Shown here: piece after piece, positions 1 through 9,372 of the stretch
Numbering within the stretch: position 1 is the first letter of the stretch
Layout: each line of letters starts with the position of its first letter
Source of the DNA: Nocardia suismassiliense
GTDB lineage: Bacteria > Actinomycetota > Actinomycetes > Mycobacteriales > Mycobacteriaceae
DNA: 64,000 nt
Direction of reading: 5' to 3'
Assembly (NCBI RefSeq): GCF_900269665.1
Contig: NZ_LT985361.1
Coordinates: forward strand, 1,452,820-1,516,819
Made by a program: the position numbers and the translations under genes
Notes under the pieces: generated by a model
The model's input: only the letters and a program-made list of their open reading frames with translations
Databases searched by the model: none
What the model was told of the DNA's origin: nothing

Positions 1-2407
1 GATTGATCGCGCCACCGGACACGTGATGCACGGCCTTACGCCAGCCGCTGCCCGGCGACTTCTTGGCCCGGCGCATCGGCACATCGTCCAGCGATGGCGG
101 CGGACCCGACTGGTATTGCACGCCCGGCTGGTACTGACCACCGACCGGTCCCGGCGGACGACCCCACTGGCCCGGCGGTTGCGGCGGCGCGGGCGGTGTC
201 CCACCCGGCGCCTGGCCACCGACCTGCGGTCCGGCGAATCCGCCTGGCGCACGCGAAGAAACCTCGGGCGCTTGCGGTCCCGGCTGATCGTTGCCAGGTG
301 CTTGTCCGCCGGCAGATGGTGCTGTTTGGCCCGGAGCTTGGGCTGCCGGTGCGGCTTGGTTGTGCCATGGAACGCCAGGTGCGGGCGGTCCTGGCTGTTC
401 GCTGACTGGTGCTTGTCCGCCCGCGGACGGTGCTGTCTGGCCCGGGGTTTGGGCTGCCGGTGCGGCTTGGTTGTGCCAAGGAGCGCCGGGCACCGGCGGT
501 CCTGGCTGCTCGCTGACCGGTGCTTGCCCGCCGACGGATGGTGCTGTCCGGCTCGGGGTTTGGGCTGCTTGGTTGAGCCACGGGACGCCAGGTGCGGGCG
601 GGCCGGGCTGTTCGTTGCTTGGTGCCTGCCCGCCGACCGCCGGTGGCCGACCTACGGACTCGTCTGCCCACACCGGCGCCGCGGCGTTGCGCCACGGCTC
701 ACTCGGTGCCGGTGCCGGTGCCGGTGCCGGTGCCGGTGCCGGTGGTGCGGGCTGCTCGCTGCTCGGGGCCTGACCGCCGGACGTCTGCGGCGGGTATCCG
801 GTCGGGCCGCCCGGTCCGCTCTGATTCGCCGGTGCGTACGGCCCAACCGGCGGCTGCGGGAGGTCATTGCGAGGCTGCGGCTGTCCGCCGGGGCGCTGCG
901 CCGACTCCTCGGGTGCACCCGGCAGCCCGTCGATCTCGGCGGGCAGGCGATGCCGACCGCTGGCGGACGGCCGTGTCGCTCCGGTGTTGGACGAGGGCAC
1001 CCAACCGGGTGCCTGGAGGGAGTTGTCGCGTTGTGGCTGACCGGATTCCGGGCGTTCGGCGCCTGATGTGGCAGGTTCGGCCGGTCGGGCGGGCAGCGGC
1101 GGGACCGCTGTGCCGTTCGCACCTGGTTGCACGGCGGACGGGCCGGCCGGTCGTTCAGGCGCGCCGACGGTGTCGCCGGGTGACGACTGTCCCGCTGCCG
1201 GGGCGATCGGGCTCGATGGTGTCGAACCCGCGGCGGGTCCACGGCTCGGAAGTTCCTGTCCCGGTGCGGCGGCAGGAGGTGTCGTGGCGCTGGCGGCGTT
1301 CTCCGCACCCGACCGCTCACGATCCGGTGCCTGCGGTGCGCGTCCCTGCGGCCCGGTTACGGGCGCCGCCGGGGGAACGACGCTGTCACCGGGTGCGCGG
1401 CCTTGATCCTGCGGCCCGGGTCGGGTGGGCGGCGCCGAAGATGTTGGCGCACTCGGTCGTTCGGCGGCATTGTCGCCCGGTGCCTGCGGTATCCGGCTTG
1501 CGGCAGGCGGCTCTTGTCCGCGTACCGGTGCGTCGGGTCGTGCCTGCGGTGTCTGCTCGGCGGACGGAGCCGTCGACGAGCCGCCTTGCGCCGGTGGCGG
1601 ATCGGGCAACGGTGGGGGATCCGGCAGCGGTGGCCGACGCGGCGGTGCGGCCGGTGCGGTCGTCGCCTGCTCGGGCCGCGGTCCGGCCAGCCACGGCGGC
1701 GGGCCATCGGGCTCGGGCGGCGCGTAACGCTCCGCGGGAGCCTGCGGCGCATTGGTCGCGGCTTGCGGCGGCGCATCCGGAATGGGCGGTGACGCCTGCG
1801 GCGGCGGATCCGGGAGCGCGGGTGGCGGCGGCAGATCCGGCCGGGCGGGCTGGTGCCGGGTGGCCGGGTCGGTCGAGACGGGCGGCTCGGTGGCAGCGCG
1901 ACTGCCCAGCGGTTGGAAGGCCGGGGGCGGCGGGCCGGGGTTCCGGGTGGGCAGTCCCTGTGCGGGTCCGCTGGTGCGCTGCGGCGGTGCCTCGGTCCGC
2001 GCAGCCGGTGCCTCCGGACGCTGTGCCGGTGCTTCGGTACGTTGCGGCGGACCGGCCTGCCACACGTCATCCGTACGCGGTTGCACGTAGGCATCCAGTC
2101 CAGGCTGACGCCACGGGTCCGCGCGCGGACTGTCGGGCTGCGGCGGCTCCGGCGAGCGGGAACCTGCCTCGGGTGTGCGACCGTGCGGGCCGGCCGCGGG
2201 CTGCTGCTCTTCGGTGGCCGGGGTGTCGTTCTTGTCCCGGCGCCAACCCTTGCGCTTCTTGTCTTGACGTCGGCGGCTGGGTCTCTCGTCGATCACATCG
2301 TCGGAGGGAAGGTTCTGCACCGGCGCTTCGTAGCCGACCTGTGTGACATCACTCTCGGACAGCCACGGCGGCAGCATGGGGAGGCCGTCATTATTGCGGC
2401 TCAACAC
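1..2407 (-). CDS. EspI/MinD-like proline-rich T7SS-associated ATPase (5' part, cut by window)
   Basis: About 802 codons are present; the C-terminus lies beyond the left edge. The first ~70 residues are polar and rich in Lys/Arg. Then come ~690 residues dominated by Pro, Ala, Gln and Gly, including an (Ala-Pro)n tract and 37-residue repeats. Near the edge the sequence becomes SLDDVPMRRAKKSPGSGWRKAV, the junction that in mycobacterial EspI and related MinD/ParA-type ESX proteins precedes the P-loop domain. The ATPase domain itself is not visible. I chose GTG at 2407 because GAGGGGG lies just upstream and an in-frame stop lies at about 2437; TTG at 2404 is an alternative. It is divergent from infA. 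Role inferred from the family: regulation or targeting of type VII secretion. Confidence 0.72.
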   Translation of the reverse strand, partial: MLSRNNDGLPMLPPWLSESDVTQVGYEAPVQNLPSDDVIDERPSRRRQDKKRKGWRRDKNDTPATEEQQPAAGPHGRTPEAGSRSPEPPQPDSPRADPWRQPGLDAYVQPRTDDVWQAGPPQRTEAPAQRPEAPAARTEAPPQRTSGPAQGLPTRNPGPPPPAFQPLGSRAATEPPVSTDPATRHQPARPDLPPPPALPDPPPQASPPIPDAPPQAATNAPQAPAERYAPPEPDGPPPWLAGPRPEQATTAPAAPPRRPPLPDPPPLPDPPPAQGGSSTAPSAEQTPQARPDAPVRGQEPPAASRIPQAPGDNAAERPSAPTSSAPPTRPGPQDQGRAPGDSVVPPAAPVTGPQGRAPQAPDRERSGAENAASATTPPAAAPGQELPSRGPAAGSTPSSPIAPAAGQSSPGDTVGAPERPAGPSAVQPGANGTAVPPLPARPAEPATSGAERPESGQPQRDNSLQAPGWVPSSNTGATRPSASGRHRLPAEIDGLPGAPEESAQRPGGQPQPRNDLPQPPVGPYAPANQSGPGGPTGYPPQTSGGQAPSSEQPAPPAPAPAPAPAPAPSEPWRNAAAPVWADESVGRPPAVGGQAPSNEQPGPPAPGVPWLNQAAQTPSRTAPSVGGQAPVSEQPGPPVPGAPWHNQAAPAAQTPGQTAPSAGGQAPVSEQPGPPAPGVPWHNQAAPAAQAPGQTAPSAGGQAPGNDQPGPQAPEVSSRAPGGFAGPQVGGQAPGGTPPAPPQPPGQWGRPPGPVGGQYQPGVQYQSGPPPSLDDVPMRRAKKSPGSGWRKAVHHVSGGAIN
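297..620 (-). repeat. 37-residue (111-bp) tandem repeats in the EspI-like protein
   Basis: Two full 111-bp units (297-407 and 408-518) and a 102-bp variant (519-620) encode repeats of the pattern PGPPxPGxPWHNQAAPAAQ followed by xPGQTAPSAGGQAPVSEQ. Further degenerate pieces continue on both sides. The Trp-His-Asn core is the most constant part. The units differ by scattered substitutions, so this is not a very recent duplication. Confidence 0.75.
705..743. repeat. GGTGCC hexanucleotide tract encoding (Ala-Pro)n
   Basis: Six perfect copies of GGTGCC plus a half copy. On the minus strand, in the frame of the proline-rich protein, they encode alternating Ala and Pro. A hexamer keeps the reading frame when copies are gained or lost. 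Confidence 0.85.
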
Positions 2408-2722
2408 ATCCCCCTCGAATCTGCTCGACCCTCTTTACCTGGACAGCGGTCAGTTTACGCGACGTCCGGACATCGCAGAGGGGCAGGAGGCCAGGGCGCT
2501 GCGGCCCTCGATTTCGTGCTCTGATCGGGGCGGAGAGAGTACCGGCGGGAGCTACCACCGACACCCATTTTTGCCGGAACCATCCGGTACCGGTAAGCTG
2601 GAGCGGCGGTGCACCTATGCGCCGACTGTTTGCATGTCGTCGGTCAGTTTCGGCCGATTGATCCATGTAAGCAGAAACAAGCCAAACAAACCAGGTTGAG
2701 CGTAACCGGGATCGCGGAGGAC
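2408..2722. promoter_or_regulatory. Divergent intergenic region between the EspI-like gene and infA
   Basis: This 315-bp stretch holds no convincing gene. It must carry the minus-strand promoter of the proline-rich ATPase gene and the plus-strand promoter and leader of the infA ribosomal cluster. I see the Shine-Dalgarno GAGGGGG next to the minus-strand start and GGAGG next to infA. I cannot assign -10 or -35 boxes with confidence. Confidence 0.5.
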
Positions 2723-2944
2723 ATGGCGAAGAAAGACGGGGCCATCGAGGTCGAGGGTCGAGTTGTCGAGCCGCTGCCCAATGCGATGTTCCGGATCGAG
2801 CTCGAGAACGGTCACAAGGTTCTCGCGCACATCAGCGGGAAGATGCGGCAGCACTACATTCGTATCCTCCCCGAGGACCGCGTGGTCGTCGAGCTTTCCC
2901 CATACGACCTGTCACGCGGCCGGATCGTCTACCGCTACAAGTAA
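2723..2944 (+). CDS. infA: Translation initiation factor IF-1
   Basis: 73 residues beginning [14 protein letters not shown], the usual length and sequence of bacterial IF-1, a single OB-fold (S1-like) protein that occupies the ribosomal A site during initiation. The ATG follows GCGGAGGAC, a good Shine-Dalgarno. Longer in-frame starts upstream lack family similarity. It heads the cluster infA-rpmJ-rpsM-rpsK-rpsD-rpoA-rplQ, which has the usual actinobacterial order. Confidence 0.97.
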
Positions 2945-3126
2945 ATCGAATCGGGCGATCTCTCCTCGCGGAGTGTGCCCGGGTCGATTCACTTCGGTGA
3001 GGTGAGAAGTTCGCCTGGCCGTGCAGGACCGTCGCTCGACAGAGCGGCACAACAGACTTCCCCAGCGAAAAGGCTGGGGAAAAACTGTGTTCACACCCGT
3101 GTGAACCACAACAAGATTGGACGGAC

Positions 3127-3240
3127 GTGAAGGTTCAGCCGAGCGTCAAGAAGATCTGCGAGAAGTGCAAGGTGATCCGCCGTCACGGTCGGGTCATGGT
3201 GATCTGCGACAACCTGCGCCACAAGCAGCGCCAGGGCTGA
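3127..3240 (+). CDS. rpmJ: 50S ribosomal protein L36
   Basis: A 37-residue protein starting at GTG with the L36 pattern [20 protein letters not shown]. The CxxC at the start of the zinc-ribbon and the downstream Cys and His ([12 protein letters not shown]) are present, so this is the zinc-binding form. It follows infA by about 180 bp and precedes rpsM by about 220 bp, as in other actinobacteria. Confidence 0.96.
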   Translation: MKVQPSVKKICEKCKVIRRHGRVMVICDNLRHKQRQG

Positions 3241-3457
3241 TCAAGCGGGAGGCAACTCCCGTCGATCACCAGCCGGGCACCGATCACTGATCGGCTTGGC
3301 CAACTAAAGAAGAACTCCCAGCTCCAGCCGCACGCTGCGGTATTCCGGGTTCGCTCGGAAGGCGTGTGCGCCAACCACCGGTACGGAGGCCGGTGCCCCA
3401 CCAAGACGAGGGGACGGACAGGGAGCAGACCTCCGCAACAGCTAAGGAACCTGCCAC

Positions 3458-3832
<375 letters not shown>

Positions 3833-3842
3833 GGGATAACCG

Positions 3843-4256
3843 ATGCCTCCGAAGTCCAGGGCCTCCGGCCCCAAGAAGACCCAGAAGTCGCGTCGCCGGG
3901 AAAAGAAGAACGTCCCGCACGGCCACGCGCACATCAAGAGCACGTTCAACAACACCATCGTGTCGATCACCGACCCGGCCGGAAACGTCATCTCGTGGGC
4001 GTCCTCGGGCCACGTCGGCTTCAAGGGTTCGCGCAAGTCGACCCCGTTCGCCGCGCAGCTCGCCGCCGAGAACGCTGCCCGCAAGGCGCAGGAGAACGGC
4101 GTCAAGAAGGTCGACGTCTTCGTGAAGGGCCCGGGTTCGGGCCGCGAGACCGCGATCCGTTCGCTGCAGGCCGCGGGCCTGGAGGTCGGCACGATCTCCG
4201 ACGTCACCCCCCAGCCGCACAACGGCTGCCGTCCGCCCAAGCGTCGTCGCGTCTAG
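3843..4256 (+). CDS. rpsK: 30S ribosomal protein S11
   Basis: 137 residues with the conserved S11 core ([19 protein letters not shown] and [15 protein letters not shown]) and the C-terminal [14 protein letters not shown]11 forms part of the 30S platform next to the mRNA exit site. The lysine/arginine-rich N-terminus is typical. It sits between rpsM (10 bp) and rpsD (22 bp) in the same unit. Confidence 0.97.
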   Translation: MPPKSRASGPKKTQKSRRREKKNVPHGHAHIKSTFNNTIVSITDPAGNVISWASSGHVGFKGSRKSTPFAAQLAAENAARKAQENGVKKVDVFVKGPGSGRETAIRSLQAAGLEVGTISDVTPQPHNGCRPPKRRRV

Positions 4257-4278
4257 CGGGAAAGGAAAGAGATAAAAA

Positions 4279-4884
4279 ATGGCTCGTTATACAGGCCCCA
4301 TCACCCGCAAGTCGCGTCGTCTGCGCGTCGACCTCGTCGGCGGCGACCAGGCGTTCGAGCGTCGCCCGTACCCGCCCGGCCAGCACGGCCGCGCGCGGAT
4401 CAAGGAGAGCGAGTACCTGCTCCAGCTGCAGGAGAAGCAGAAGGCTCGCTTCTCCTACGGCGTCATGGAGAAGCAGTTCCGCCGGTACTACGAAGAGGCC
4501 AACCGCCTCAAGGGCAAGACCGGTGACAACCTGCTGCGTCTGCTCGAGTGCCGCCTGGACAACGTCGTGTACCGCGCCGGTCTGGCCCGTACCCGTCGTC
4601 AGGCTCGCCAGCTCGTCAGCCACGGCCACTTCCTGGTGAACAACCGGAGCGTCAACGTTCCGAGCTTCCAGGTGACCCAGTACGACATCATCGATGTCAA
4701 GGAGAAGTCGCTGGGCACGCTGCCGTTCCAGGTTGCGCGCGAGACCGTCGGCGACCGGCCGGTTCCCGGCTGGCTGCAGGTCATCCCGGGCCGTCTGCGG
4801 ATCCTGGTGCACCAGCAGCCCGAGCGCGCCCAGATCGATGTGCCGCTCTCGGAACAGCTCATCGTCGAGTACTACTCGAAGTAA
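4279..4884 (+). CDS. rpsD: 30S ribosomal protein S4
   Basis: 201 residues, the usual size of S4, a primary 16S rRNA binder. The S4 RNA-binding domain is visible around residues 91-155 (LECRLDNVVYRAGLARTRRQ then the QLVSHGHFLVNN motif). The ATG follows GGGAAAGGAAAGAG. A strong hairpin lies between its stop and rpoA. The N-terminus has no Cys zinc-knuckle, so this is the zinc-independent form. Confidence 0.97.
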   Translation: MARYTGPITRKSRRLRVDLVGGDQAFERRPYPPGQHGRARIKESEYLLQLQEKQKARFSYGVMEKQFRRYYEEANRLKGKTGDNLLRLLECRLDNVVYRAGLARTRRQARQLVSHGHFLVNNRSVNVPSFQVTQYDIIDVKEKSLGTLPFQVARETVGDRPVPGWLQVIPGRLRILVHQQPERAQIDVPLSEQLIVEYYSK

Positions 4885-4898
4885 CACGCTGCTACACG

Positions 4899-4931
4899 GT
4901 GCGTGATCCATCTAGTCGGTGGATCACGCAC
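4899..4931 (+). terminator. Hairpin between rpsD and rpoA
   Basis: A perfect 12-bp inverted repeat (GTGCGTGATCCA / TGGATCACGCAC) with a 9-nt loop. No clear U-tract follows. It may be an attenuator or RNA-processing site inside the cluster rather than a full terminator, since rpoA follows at once in the same direction. Confidence 0.6.
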
Positions 4932-4986
4932 AACCCCTAAAACGAGGCGTCAAATAGCGGGCGCCCAAACAGGAGGATGATCCTAA

Positions 4987-6045
4987 ATGCTGATTTCACA
5001 GCGTCCGACACTGACCGAAGAGGTCGTTGCCGAGAACCGCTCGAAGTTCACCATCGAACCGCTCGAGCCGGGTTTCGGTTACACCCTGGGCAATTCGCTG
5101 CGGCGTACCCTGCTGTCCTCGATTCCGGGGGCCGCGGTCACGAGCATTCGTATCGACGGCGTGCTGCACGAGTTCACCACCGTCCCGGGCGTGAAGGAAG
5201 ATGTCACCGACATCATCCTGAACCTCAAGGGCCTGGTCGTGTCCTCGGAGGAGGACGAGCCGGTCACGATGTACGTGCGCAAGCAGGGCCCCGGCACCGT
5301 CACCGCTGGTGACATCGTGCCGCCGACCGGCGTCGTCGTGCACAACCCGGACATGCACATCGCCACCCTGAACGACAAGGGCAAGCTGGAGATCGAGCTC
5401 GTGGTCGAGCGCGGTCGCGGCTACGTCCCCGCCGTGCAGAACAAGGCGTCCGGTGCGGAAATCGGCCGGATCCCGGTGGATTCGATCTACTCGCCGGTGC
5501 TCAAGGTGACCTACAAGGTCGAGGCCACCCGTGTCGAACAGCGCACCGACTTCGACCGTCTGATCCTGGACGTGGAGACCAAGAACTCCATCAGCGCACG
5601 GGACGCGCTCGCCTCGGCGGGCAAGACCCTGGTCGAGCTCTTCGGCCTGGCCCGTGAGCTCAACGTCGAAGCCGAAGGCATCGAGATCGGCCCGTCGCCG
5701 GCCGAGGCGGACCACATCGCCTCGTTCGGTCTGCCGATCGAGGACCTGGACCTCACCGTCCGGTCCTACAACTGCCTCAAGCGCGAGGGTGTGCACACCG
5801 TGGGCGAGCTCGTCGCCCGCACCGAGTCGGACCTGCTGGACATCCGCAACTTCGGCCAGAAGTCCATCGACGAGGTCAAGGTCAAGCTGCACGCGCTCGG
5901 CCTCTCGCTCAAGGACAGCCCGGCGTCGTTCGATCCTTCGTCTGTGGTGGGTTACGACGCGAGCACCGGAACGTGGAGCGACAGCGGCACGTTCAGTGAC
6001 ACCGACGGTGGCGAGCAGGACTACGCCGAGACCGAACAGCTCTAG
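4987..6045 (+). CDS. rpoA: DNA-directed RNA polymerase subunit alpha
   Basis: 352 residues. The N-terminal assembly domain (about 1-230) carries [20 protein letters not shown], the classic dimerisation motif. The C-terminal domain (about 250-320, [20 protein letters not shown] and the [10 protein letters not shown] helix-hairpin) binds UP elements and activators. An acidic tail of about 35 residues follows. The alpha dimer nucleates RNA polymerase assembly. An AGGAGGATGATCCTAA stretch precedes the ATG. Confidence 0.98.
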   Translation: MLISQRPTLTEEVVAENRSKFTIEPLEPGFGYTLGNSLRRTLLSSIPGAAVTSIRIDGVLHEFTTVPGVKEDVTDIILNLKGLVVSSEEDEPVTMYVRKQGPGTVTAGDIVPPTGVVVHNPDMHIATLNDKGKLEIELVVERGRGYVPAVQNKASGAEIGRIPVDSIYSPVLKVTYKVEATRVEQRTDFDRLILDVETKNSISARDALASAGKTLVELFGLARELNVEAEGIEIGPSPAEADHIASFGLPIEDLDLTVRSYNCLKREGVHTVGELVARTESDLLDIRNFGQKSIDEVKVKLHALGLSLKDSPASFDPSSVVGYDASTGTWSDSGTFSDTDGGEQDYAETEQL

Positions 6046-6097
6046 GCCAGACGCGGGGTAGGCACCCCGGCCCGGCCTCACACAAGGAGAACCAACA

Positions 6098-6622
6098 ATG
6101 CCCAAGCCCAAGAAGGGTGCTCGCTTCGGCGGGTCGGCGTCGCACCAGAAGGCGATCTTCGCCAATCTGGCGACGGCGCTCTTCGAGCACGGTCGAATCT
6201 CGACCACCGAGTCCAAGGCCAAGGCACTGCGTCCCTACGCCGAGAAGCTTGTCACCAAGGCGAAGGCAGGCACCCTTGCCGACCGTCGCGAGGTGCTCAA
6301 GGTGATCCGCAACAAGGACGTCGTGCACGAGCTCTTCGCCACGATCGGCCCCTCGTTCGAGGGTCGCGAGGGCGGCTACACGCGCATCACCAAGACGCTG
6401 CCGCGTAAGGGTGACAATGCGCCGATGGCCATCATCGAGCTGGTCCGGGAGAAGACCGTGACCAACGAGGCCGACCGCGCTCGCCGGGTCGCCTCGTCCA
6501 AGAAGACCGAAGAGGCCCCGGCCGCTGAGGTTGTCGAGGACAAGGCCGACGACGCTGTTGCCGAGACCGCTGAGGTCGAGGCCCCGGCTGCCGACGAGAA
6601 GGCCACCGAAGACAAGGCCTGA
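6098..6622 (+). CDS. rplQ: 50S ribosomal protein L17
   Basis: 174 residues. The first ~120 are the L17 fold ([20 protein letters not shown], then [20 protein letters not shown]). The last ~50 are an acidic, Ala/Glu/Asp-rich tail seen in actinobacterial L17 but absent from E. coli L17. The ATG is preceded by AAGGAGAACCAAC. It lies 52 bp after rpoA in the same operon. Confidence 0.97.
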   Translation: MPKPKKGARFGGSASHQKAIFANLATALFEHGRISTTESKAKALRPYAEKLVTKAKAGTLADRREVLKVIRNKDVVHELFATIGPSFEGREGGYTRITKTLPRKGDNAPMAIIELVREKTVTNEADRARRVASSKKTEEAPAAEVVEDKADDAVAETAEVEAPAADEKATEDKA

Positions 6623-6655
6623 GGATGCCCGGCGTTCGCGTCGGAGTTTCTGATC

Positions 6656-6692
6656 GAGCCCGCCGCCCGCATTCCGCGGGTCGGCGGGTTCG
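6656..6692 (+). terminator. Imperfect GC-rich hairpin downstream of rplQ
   Basis: GAGCCCGCCG and CCCGC pair with GCGGG and CGGCGGGTTC around an ATTCC loop, with one interruption. It lies between rplQ and truA and may partly terminate ribosomal cluster transcription. No U-tract is present. Confidence 0.4.
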
Positions 6693-6713
6693 TTCGTTGA
6701 CCAGGAGATCGAA

Positions 6714-7658
6714 GTGAGCGCGGAGGACTCGATGCTGTCGGCTAGCTCGTCGTCGAACTCGGCTGGGCCGGAGCAGGATTCGGCTGTGCCGGGGCTGGAT
6801 TCGGCCGAGCCGACGCGGGATGCGGCGCCGGTTGACGCGACCGCCCGGTTCCGGCTCGACATCAGTTACGACGGAACCGATTTCACCGGCTGGGCGCGCC
6901 AGCCCGGCCTGCGCACCGTGCAGGGCGTGCTGGAGGAGTCGCTGAGCAAGGTGTTCCGCGAGCCGGTGCAGCTGACCGTCGCGGGTCGCACCGACGCCGG
7001 CGTGCACGCCGAAGGGCAAGTCGCCCACTTCGATACGACCGCCGAGCTCGACCCGGCCAGGCTGGTGCACCGGATGGCGCGTTTCCTGCCGAAGGATGTG
7101 CGGATCAAGGATGTTCGCCTCGTCCCGGCCGAATTCGACGCTCGTTTCTCGGCGATCCGCAGGCATTACGCGTACCGGCTGACCACCGCTCCCTATGGCG
7201 CCGAACCGCTGCAGGCCCGCAGCATTGTGGGCTGCCGCCACGATGTCGATATCGATGCCATGCGCGCGGCGTCTCGAAAGCTGTTGGGCCTGCACAACTT
7301 CGCGGCCTTTTGCCGCCGCCGCGAGGGCGCGACGACGGTGCGGGAACTTCAGCGCTTCGACTGGGAACACGACGGCGACCTGCTCACCGCGTATGTCAGC
7401 GCGGATGCCTTCTGCTGGTCCATGGTTCGCAGCCTGGTCGGTGCCGTGCTTGCGGTGGGTGAGGGACGCCGCACGCCGGACTGGGTCGGCGGCCTGCTGA
7501 ACGAAACCGAGCGCTCCAGCTCGGTCACCGTGGCTCCTGCGCACGGTCTGAGCCTGATCGCCGTCGACTATCCCGCCGACGCGGATCTTGCCGCGCGCAA
7601 CGCGCAGACCAGAGAAGTGCGCACCGTGCCGTCGGGTGAAAGTTGTTGCGGGGGCTGA
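6714..7658 (+). CDS. truA: tRNA pseudouridine(38-40) synthase
   Basis: 314 residues from a GTG preceded by CCAGGAG. The core starts near residue 45 ([20 protein letters not shown]), and the catalytic Asp is D94 in [10 protein letters not shown]. TruA converts uridines 38-40 of the anticodon stem to pseudouridine. The first ~42 residues are a low-complexity Ser/Ala/Asp stretch outside the fold, so a later start is possible, although no better Shine-Dalgarno is seen. Its place directly after rplQ is conserved in actinobacteria. Confidence 0.93.
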   Translation: MSAEDSMLSASSSSNSAGPEQDSAVPGLDSAEPTRDAAPVDATARFRLDISYDGTDFTGWARQPGLRTVQGVLEESLSKVFREPVQLTVAGRTDAGVHAEGQVAHFDTTAELDPARLVHRMARFLPKDVRIKDVRLVPAEFDARFSAIRRHYAYRLTTAPYGAEPLQARSIVGCRHDVDIDAMRAASRKLLGLHNFAAFCRRREGATTVRELQRFDWEHDGDLLTAYVSADAFCWSMVRSLVGAVLAVGEGRRTPDWVGGLLNETERSSSVTVAPAHGLSLIAVDYPADADLAARNAQTREVRTVPSGESCCGG

Positions 7659-7674
7659 ATTTCTAGCCGACACT

Positions 7675-7710
7675 GCGCCCGCGCCGCACAACCGGCTGCG
7701 GCGCGGGCGC
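7675..7710. terminator. Bidirectional terminator between truA and hsp20
   Basis: A perfect 14-bp stem (GCGCCCGCGCCGCA / TGCGGCGCGGGCGC) with an 8-nt loop lies between the convergent stops of truA and hsp20. Confidence 0.8.
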
Positions 7711-7718
7711 GGAGTCGT

Positions 7719-8165
7719 TCAGTTGGACGATCCGGCTTCGATCGTCTTCTGCTGCGAGGACCCGCTGGCGACCTCGATGCGGCGCGGCTTGGCCCGTTCG
7801 GCGATCGGAATCGTCACGGACAGCACGCCGTTGTTGTATGCGGCGCTGATCTTGTCGGCATCGACGTTGTCGCCGAGGCTGATCTGGCGCATGAAATTGC
7901 CCGCGAAGCGCTCGGAGGCGATCCACTGGACGCCTTCCTCGCTGGGTGCGCTGCGCTGCGCACGCAGGGTCAGGGTGCCGTTGTCCACGCTCACATCCAC
8001 CGAGCCGGGATCGACTCCGGGCAGGTCGGCGTGCAGGACGTAGTGGTCACCCGCTTTGAACAGATCCATCGGCATGAATCGCGGGGCGCGGGAGGAACCC
8101 GCGGTCTCACCGAGCAGCTGGCGCGCGACGGTGTCCATGTCATGGAATGGATCGAACCTCAGCAC
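7719..8165 (-). CDS. Small heat shock protein, Hsp20/alpha-crystallin family
   Basis: 148 residues from GTG at 8165, which has a perfect GGAGGT Shine-Dalgarno at 8173-8178. Longer starts (8204, 8180) are in frame but lack this. The N-terminus MLRFDPFHDMD matches the actinobacterial 18-kDa antigen type. The alpha-crystallin domain spans about residues 35-130 (YVLHADLPGVDPGSVDVSV, then ASERFAGNFMRQISL), with the GVLSVTIPI end strand. It is an ATP-independent holdase that keeps unfolding proteins soluble. A perfect CIRCE operator lies 74 bp upstream, so HrcA repression and heat induction are likely. Confidence 0.93.
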   Translation of the reverse strand: MLRFDPFHDMDTVARQLLGETAGSSRAPRFMPMDLFKAGDHYVLHADLPGVDPGSVDVSVDNGTLTLRAQRSAPSEEGVQWIASERFAGNFMRQISLGDNVDADKISAAYNNGVLSVTIPIAERAKPRRIEVASGSSQQKTIEAGSSN

Positions 8166-8238
8166 AGCAATCACCTCCATTTCACCTGTGGCGACGCCTG
8201 CCACCGCGGTAGGCGCCGGTAGCTGTGCACCACCAAAG

Positions 8239-8265
8239 TTAGCACTCTCGACCCGCGAGTGCTAA
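8239..8265. promoter_or_regulatory. CIRCE operator (HrcA binding site)
   Basis: TTAGCACTC, nine spacer bases, GAGTGCTAA: an exact match to the CIRCE consensus. It lies in the divergent region between hsp20 and the F420-type oxidoreductase gene. Known role: binding site of the HrcA repressor, which is released on heat shock. Confidence 0.95.
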
Positions 8266-8319
8266 CGATTCGGGGCAGGAATTTTTGTGGATCTGGGCCG
8301 GAATAGGAAGGGCGGCACG

Positions 8320-9159
8320 GTGGTTCCGCAAAGCATGACAATCGAGGGCCTCGGACGATTCGGTGTGTGGCGGGCGTACAACCTCTTCAGCCCGGAAGAC
8401 GCGCAGGAGCTGGAGAAATCCGGCTATGGGACGCTCTGGCTCGGCGCGTCGCCGCCCGGGGATCTGTCGACCGTCGAGCCGTTGCTCGAGGCGACGGAGA
8501 CAATCAAGGTGGCCACCAGCATCGTGAATATCTGGGCCGTGCCCGCGAAGGAGGTCGCGGAGTCGTTCCACCGGATCGACGCGCGCTTCCCCGGACGCTT
8601 CCTGCTCGGTATCGGTGCGGGGCATCCGGAGCACACCGGCGAGTACCGCAAGCCGTACGACGCCCTCGTCGAATACCTCGACGTACTGGACGCTTTGGAC
8701 GTGCCTGCAGAGCGCCGCGCCGTGGCCGCCCTCGGCCCGCGGGTGCTGAAGCTGGCCGCGCAGCGGTCCTTGGGCGCGCTGCCCTACTTCGTGCCGTCCA
8801 CGCATACCGCGCAGGCCCGGGCGGAGATCGGCCCGGATGCGTTGATCGCGTCCGAGCACAAGGTCGTACTGACCGACGACCCGCAGCAGGCGCACGCCGT
8901 CGCAGAGGGGACCGTCGGGTTCTACCTGGGCCTGACGAACTACGCCTCGAACCTGCGCAGGCTCGGCTTCACCGACGAAGAACTCGCCGATCCCGGCAGC
9001 CGGGTGTTCGACGCCGTCATCGCGCACGGCAGCCCGGAGCACGTCGCCGCCGAGCTCACCGCGCACCTGGACGCGGGTGGCAACCACGTCGCGGTGCAGG
9101 TCCTGAACGAGGACTACCTCGCCGGCCTGCGCACGCTGGCACCGCTGCTGAACGGCTGA
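8320..9159 (+). CDS. LLM-class F420-dependent oxidoreductase
   Basis: 279 residues from GTG at 8320, seven bases after AGGAAGGG. GTG at 8287 and ATG at 8335 are alternatives. The protein has the luciferase-like TIM-barrel signatures of actinobacterial F420 enzymes: the strand GTLWLGASPPG, then TSIVNIWA, then ARFPGRFLLGIGAGHPE. The last resembles the F420 phosphate-binding region. The substrate is unknown. The sequence resembles the family annotated as probable F420-dependent oxidoreductases of the MSMEG_4141 type. It is divergent from hsp20, with the CIRCE element between them. Confidence 0.82.
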   Translation: MVPQSMTIEGLGRFGVWRAYNLFSPEDAQELEKSGYGTLWLGASPPGDLSTVEPLLEATETIKVATSIVNIWAVPAKEVAESFHRIDARFPGRFLLGIGAGHPEHTGEYRKPYDALVEYLDVLDALDVPAERRAVAALGPRVLKLAAQRSLGALPYFVPSTHTAQARAEIGPDALIASEHKVVLTDDPQQAHAVAEGTVGFYLGLTNYASNLRRLGFTDEELADPGSRVFDAVIAHGSPEHVAAELTAHLDAGGNHVAVQVLNEDYLAGLRTLAPLLNG

Positions 9160-9186
9160 GCCGGCACCGCCGCAAAGTTCTGCATC

Positions 9187-9226
9187 GCACCTCGCACAAG
9201 GCCGCAACCTTGTGCGAGGTGCTTTT
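9187..9226 (+). terminator. Rho-independent terminator after the F420 oxidoreductase gene
   Basis: A perfect 15-bp stem (GCACCTCGCACAAGG / CCTTGTGCGAGGTGC), 6-nt loop CCGCAA, followed by TTTT. Confidence 0.9.
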
Positions 9227-9372
9227 GTGTAGAAGATCTCCACTGGATTAGGTAGGAGCCCTGACACTCCTAAGGGACTGTTAGGAAGGAGCTCTGGGCA
9301 TTCCCTTGCCGCTGTGACAGCAGACACACTCGGTCTCGGCTGACGCGCTGATGCGTCGAAGAAGGAGATCTT

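Noticed and set aside
23..2346. Long plus-strand open frames across the first 2.3 kb (for example 592-2346)
   Set aside because: They are Arg/Ala/Pro-rich shadows of the minus-strand EspI-like gene, whose frame gives a coherent repeat protein with a good start and a family-like end.
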